A stretch of DNA of 64,000 nucleotides from the NCBI GenBank assembly GCA_024233835.1, contig JACKPC010000008.1, positions 26,723 through 90,722 of the forward strand, read 5' to 3'. A program made the position numbers and the translations under genes. Within the stretch, counting starts at the first letter, position 1, and each line of letters opens with the position of its first letter. The notes beneath the pieces were generated by a model that saw only the letters and a list, made by a program, of their open reading frames with translations, had not been told where the DNA came from and searched no databases. Shown here piece after piece: positions 61,120 through 64,000 of this stretch. The DNA comes from Leptospiraceae bacterium. GTDB lineage: Bacteria; Spirochaetota; Leptospiria; Leptospirales; Leptospiraceae.

Positions 61120-62529
61120 ATGAAAACTGATTATTCTGAGAAACCCAGGTTTACTCATTCCATTTTTTTAGATTTACTCCTATATATGATGGGTTTTGGC
61201 CTTTTCATAGGTGTACTCTTTCCTCCACTGACAAGTCTTGTCACTCATCTGGATCAAAAAGAAATTTACACGTATAGTTTTTTTATTACCTGTATGTTTG
61301 CGGGATTTCTGGTCGGCATCTTAAATTATCTTCTGGTAAAGTTAATACTCGGAAATAAGTTTCGTCAGTTTCTCGATAAAATGGTTCAAATCAGAAACCG
61401 AATCAATTCAGATAATTCCATGGGAATTTGTGATGAAAAGGAATGCCTGATTCACATAAAATCTGATGATGAAATCGGAGCCTCTGCTGATAATTTTAAT
61501 CAATTAGTTTTGTCATTATACAAAAGAATTAGGCTCGAAGATAGATTACTCGAAATAAACAACTTTGTTCATCATTATCTTGAAACTCGAAAACTGAGCC
61601 ACTATGTTTTGGAAGAGCTCTGCAAGCAGGGAAACTTTCACGGAGGAATCTGCCTGATTCAAAATTCCCAGGAAGATAAATGGGAAGGCATATCGCATTA
61701 CGGTTTAAGAGAAAGCGATTTGGACAAAGAGTATTTGTTCCATCCGGGCAGCATTGTAGATAGGGTTTTAGCCAATAGAAAAACACTTACCCTGGAGTTA
61801 CCTGAGGATATACCGGTTGAATTAAAAGGTTTTGGTTTAAGTTATAGACCTCGATTTTTTATCATTGCACCGGTCAGTTACTATAGTTCAGTCATTTCTT
61901 TTTTTATTTTCGTCGGAGATAATAAACCGGATGAAGAAATCTCCCGACTGATGGAATTGATTTTTTCTCAATTAGGACATGCTATGCAAAATAGCCTTCT
62001 TCACGAAAAACTTCGTAAAATATCTATTATTGATGAGCTAACCCAGGTTTATAATCGGCGTTACGGCTTCGAAAAACTTCAGGAAGCCTTTCAAAATTCT
62101 GTCCAAAAAAATACTCCTATAACAGTGGTTTTATGCGATCTGGATTTTTTTAAAAAAATAAATGACACTTACGGACATCTTGCCGGTGACTATATACTAA
62201 GAGAAATGTGTTTAATCTATCAAAGTAATATACGAAAAGAAGATATACTCTGTCGCTACGGAGGGGAAGAGTTTATGCTTATCCTCTTAGAAGCTTCCGG
62301 TCCGGACGGCTTTAAACATTGCGAACGTTTCAGAAAAAAAATTGAAAACCATGAATTTCACTGGGAGGGAAACAGCTTAAATGTAACTATGAGTTTTGGT
62401 GTTTCCTGCTACCCGGACTGTTTTGCCAGAAGCGAATATGAATTAATTCAGCAGGCTGATGACGCTCTTTATCAGGCCAAGCAAAATGGAAGGAATCAGG
62501 TAGTTCTGGCTTCCGAACCCATTAAATAA
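61120..62529 (+). CDS. Membrane diguanylate cyclase with sensory domain
   Basis: This 469-residue protein has two N-terminal membrane helices (~16-38 and 49-73), a HAMP-like linker (NKFRQFLDKMVQIRNRI), a GAF-like sensory domain (~150-300) and a C-terminal GGDEF domain. The active site reads RYGGEEFMLIL (GGEEF), with DELTQVYNRRYG at the domain start and DLDFFKKINDTYGH for metal binding. It should make c-di-GMP. No RxxD inhibitory site was identified with certainty. AGGTAGGTG precedes the ATG. Confidence 0.9.
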   Translation: MKTDYSEKPRFTHSIFLDLLLYMMGFGLFIGVLFPPLTSLVTHLDQKEIYTYSFFITCMFAGFLVGILNYLLVKLILGNKFRQFLDKMVQIRNRINSDNSMGICDEKECLIHIKSDDEIGASADNFNQLVLSLYKRIRLEDRLLEINNFVHHYLETRKLSHYVLEELCKQGNFHGGICLIQNSQEDKWEGISHYGLRESDLDKEYLFHPGSIVDRVLANRKTLTLELPEDIPVELKGFGLSYRPRFFIIAPVSYYSSVISFFIFVGDNKPDEEISRLMELIFSQLGHAMQNSLLHEKLRKISIIDELTQVYNRRYGFEKLQEAFQNSVQKNTPITVVLCDLDFFKKINDTYGHLAGDYILREMCLIYQSNIRKEDILCRYGGEEFMLILLEASGPDGFKHCERFRKKIENHEFHWEGNSLNVTMSFGVSCYPDCFARSEYELIQQADDALYQAKQNGRNQVVLASEPIK

Positions 62530-62542
62530 GTATATAGAAATT

Positions 62543-63157
62543 ATGAATGCAGATAAAAATCCGATTTATATTGAAGGAGATCCCGAACATTCAGACCTTT
62601 CTAAGCGGCATATGTTCTATCTTTTTATGAAAAAAACTCCGGATGGAAACAGGCGATATGAACTCTGTATGAAACCAATCCTTATTTGGGTTATGGCCTT
62701 CTATACTTTTTTACCGGCCGGAATGATAATATTTGCACAATGGCTTTTAAAAGAACTCAAAAGACAGAATGATAGCCTGGGTGTAAAAATGGTTTATGGA
62801 TTTATTGTTCTCTTCATTATGTTTTTCTTATATATGTTGGTTCAGTTGATAATTACTACTGCGGGAACATTTTCTATTGAACTCAAAAATAATGCAGTTT
62901 TTTATATCAGAAAAATTGGTAATATTCCTCCTCTTAAAATTGAAATTCCTATAAGTAGCATAGATAGGATGAAGGTAGAAGAGCGTTATGCCAAAGGAAT
63001 TTATCATATATTGTTGATTGAAGGAGATGGAAAAAAAATTGAGTTCTGGCAGGCACCTATTTTCGGAACCTTTCAACGGGAGTATCTTGATTACCTCGAA
63101 GAAAAAATTCGGGAATATGCTATAGAAAAAGGTCAGATTATTTCATTGAAATCCTAA
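62543..63157 (+). CDS. Membrane protein of unknown function
   Basis: This 204-residue protein has two transmembrane helices (~47-68 PILIWVMAFYTFLPAGMIIFAQ and ~84-108 VKMVYGFIVLFIMFFLYMLVQLI) and a C-terminal cytoplasmic beta-rich domain (SIELKNNAVFYIRKIGNIPPLKIEIPISSIDRMKVEER…GDGKKIEFW) that looks like a PH-type bacterial domain. No family recognised. It starts 13 bp after the cyclase stop and is probably cotranscribed with it. Confidence 0.65.
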   Translation: MNADKNPIYIEGDPEHSDLSKRHMFYLFMKKTPDGNRRYELCMKPILIWVMAFYTFLPAGMIIFAQWLLKELKRQNDSLGVKMVYGFIVLFIMFFLYMLVQLIITTAGTFSIELKNNAVFYIRKIGNIPPLKIEIPISSIDRMKVEERYAKGIYHILLIEGDGKKIEFWQAPIFGTFQREYLDYLEEKIREYAIEKGQIISLKS

Positions 63158-63240
63158 CAAGTGTTATCGCCCTTCGATACACCACCGGAGACTGAGTGGA
63201 AGCGTACCGAAGCCCCGATGGTATATGTATTAAATGGTTC

Positions 63241-63846
63241 TTATTTTAGTTCTAACTTTAACTTAACATCCACTAATTGATTCACTTCAACCAACTTTGT
63301 ATTTGGCATAGGAATCTTAAAGTCCTGTAAATCAACCTTAAAATCGGATCTGAGAGCATAACCCTTTCCCGTTTTAGATTTTGTAACCTTTCCCTCGATA
63401 ACAAAATTATCTTTTGTTACACCATGGACTGTTAGTTTGCCATTCACTTTAGCCATGCCGGAAGCAGGGTCGTAGGAAATGATTGTTCCCTTATAACTGG
63501 CAGTTCCAAATTTAGCAGAATTCATATGTGTTTCATGCATTCTGCTATTTGCAAACTTAAACTCACCACTTAAGAAAAAATTTATTAAATTAATACTCAT
63601 AGATATATCAAAAGTTTTTTCCTTTAATTTAATATTTCCTGAGAATTTATTGGCAAGGCCTGTCATGCTTACATACTTAGTCATAGTTGCATCATAGCCG
63701 GACTCGGTTTTTTTAGTAAGTGTAAATAACATTCGACCTGAATTAACTTTTAATTGCTCTTCCGGAATTGGAGTAGCCGAGAGTATCCCATACAAAAAAA
63801 AGAAAATTAAACTATACAGCCCGAAATACATTCTATTATGTTTCAT
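63241..63846 (-). CDS. YceI-family exported protein
   Basis: This 201-residue protein has a signal peptide (MKHNRMYFGLYSLIFFFLYGILSATP). The mature part has the YceI lipocalin-like barrel pattern: MHETHMNSAKFGTASYKGTIISYDPASGMAKVNGKLTVHGVTKDNFVIEGKVT…DFKVDLQDFKIPMP. YceI proteins bind isoprenoid-type lipids in the periplasm. GGGG lies near the ATG. Sequence 63847-64000 upstream shows no further gene. Confidence 0.88.
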   Translation of the reverse strand: MKHNRMYFGLYSLIFFFLYGILSATPIPEEQLKVNSGRMLFTLTKKTESGYDATMTKYVSMTGLANKFSGNIKLKEKTFDISMSINLINFFLSGEFKFANSRMHETHMNSAKFGTASYKGTIISYDPASGMAKVNGKLTVHGVTKDNFVIEGKVTKSKTGKGYALRSDFKVDLQDFKIPMPNTKLVEVNQLVDVKLKLELK

Positions 63847-64000
63847 TATGTTCCCCTTATGAAGTTATATCATCCTCTAACATTTTGACTTTCTTGTTTA
63901 GAAAAATATCCCTTAGCTTTATAGCTTAATCTTAAATTCTGAAATTGTCAATCATTTCCGGAAAAAATAGTCCTGAGGCAAAGTTATAATTACAGGATTA

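Noticed and set aside
1..64000. tRNA and rRNA genes
   Set aside because: No cloverleaf or rRNA stretch was seen by eye; only the 13-nt 16S-end match at 46702 was found, too short to call an rRNA gene.

Overview
The window is AT-rich DNA from a Gram-negative (diderm) bacterium. It holds many lipoproteins with spirochaete-like lipoboxes (…LSFC, …SLNC, …YSC), an outer-membrane barrel, a ferredoxin-dependent 2-oxoacid oxidoreductase and short gene clusters with ATGA/GTGA overlaps. A member of the Leptospirales is my best guess, but it rests on general style only and was not tested. No rRNA or tRNA gene was seen.

Layout. 1-19.7 kb is ordinary chromosome: a partial MshEN-domain gene, a voltage-gated-type cation channel with RCK-like domains, an EF-hand protein, korAB, a split propeptide plus a furin/kexin-like lipoprotein protease, a DUF4846 and UbiA-like pair, an acid-phosphatase-like lipoprotein, a DUF2723 membrane protein, an NHL-repeat lipoprotein and two tandem IPT/TIG membrane proteins. 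19.7-21.25 kb is a cluster of ~103-bp intergenic repeats with a vapBC toxin-antitoxin pair embedded in it. 21.25-33.18 kb is one uninterrupted CRISPR array, which I count by eye as 180 repeats and 179 spacers.

33.2-46.6 kb is a complete type I-B cas operon on the minus strand, in the order cas6, unknown gene, xisH, xisI, cas8b, cas7, cas5, cas3, five accessory ORFs, cas4, vapB plus a vapC stub, cas1, cas2, leader, array. Operon and array read in the same direction. The 3' end of the repeat as transcribed (ATTGAAAC) fits the I-B crRNA handle, and a promoter lies in the leader 8 nt before the first repeat. The operon is interrupted at three places: a xisHI cassette bounded by 37-bp perfect direct repeats between the unknown gene and cas8b; a toxin/immunity-like group plus a duplicated scrap of the cas3 3' end between cas3 and cas4; and a broken vapBC between cas4 and cas1. 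The array carries two alleles of the repeat in separate blocks, duplicated spacers and an over-long newest spacer. An array of eight 23-bp iteron-like units lies upstream of cas6.

46.9-64 kb returns to chromosome: a HU-like/DUF4469 protein, a tyrosine recombinase, a sterol-desaturase-family protein, two duplicated SH3-like lipoproteins each followed by a long perfect palindrome, an LTA-synthase-like sulfatase, a TPR protein apparently fused to a second exported protein, recD, a lipoprotein and porin pair behind palindromic operators, a UPF1-like helicase, a small Xre regulator, a diguanylate cyclase, a membrane protein and YceI. The best candidates for something undescribed are the accessory genes inside the I-B operon (xisHI with its direct repeats; the orphan toxin-like membrane protein with its putative immunity partner) and the calcium-channel-like pore joined to CASTOR/POLLUX-type RCK domains.
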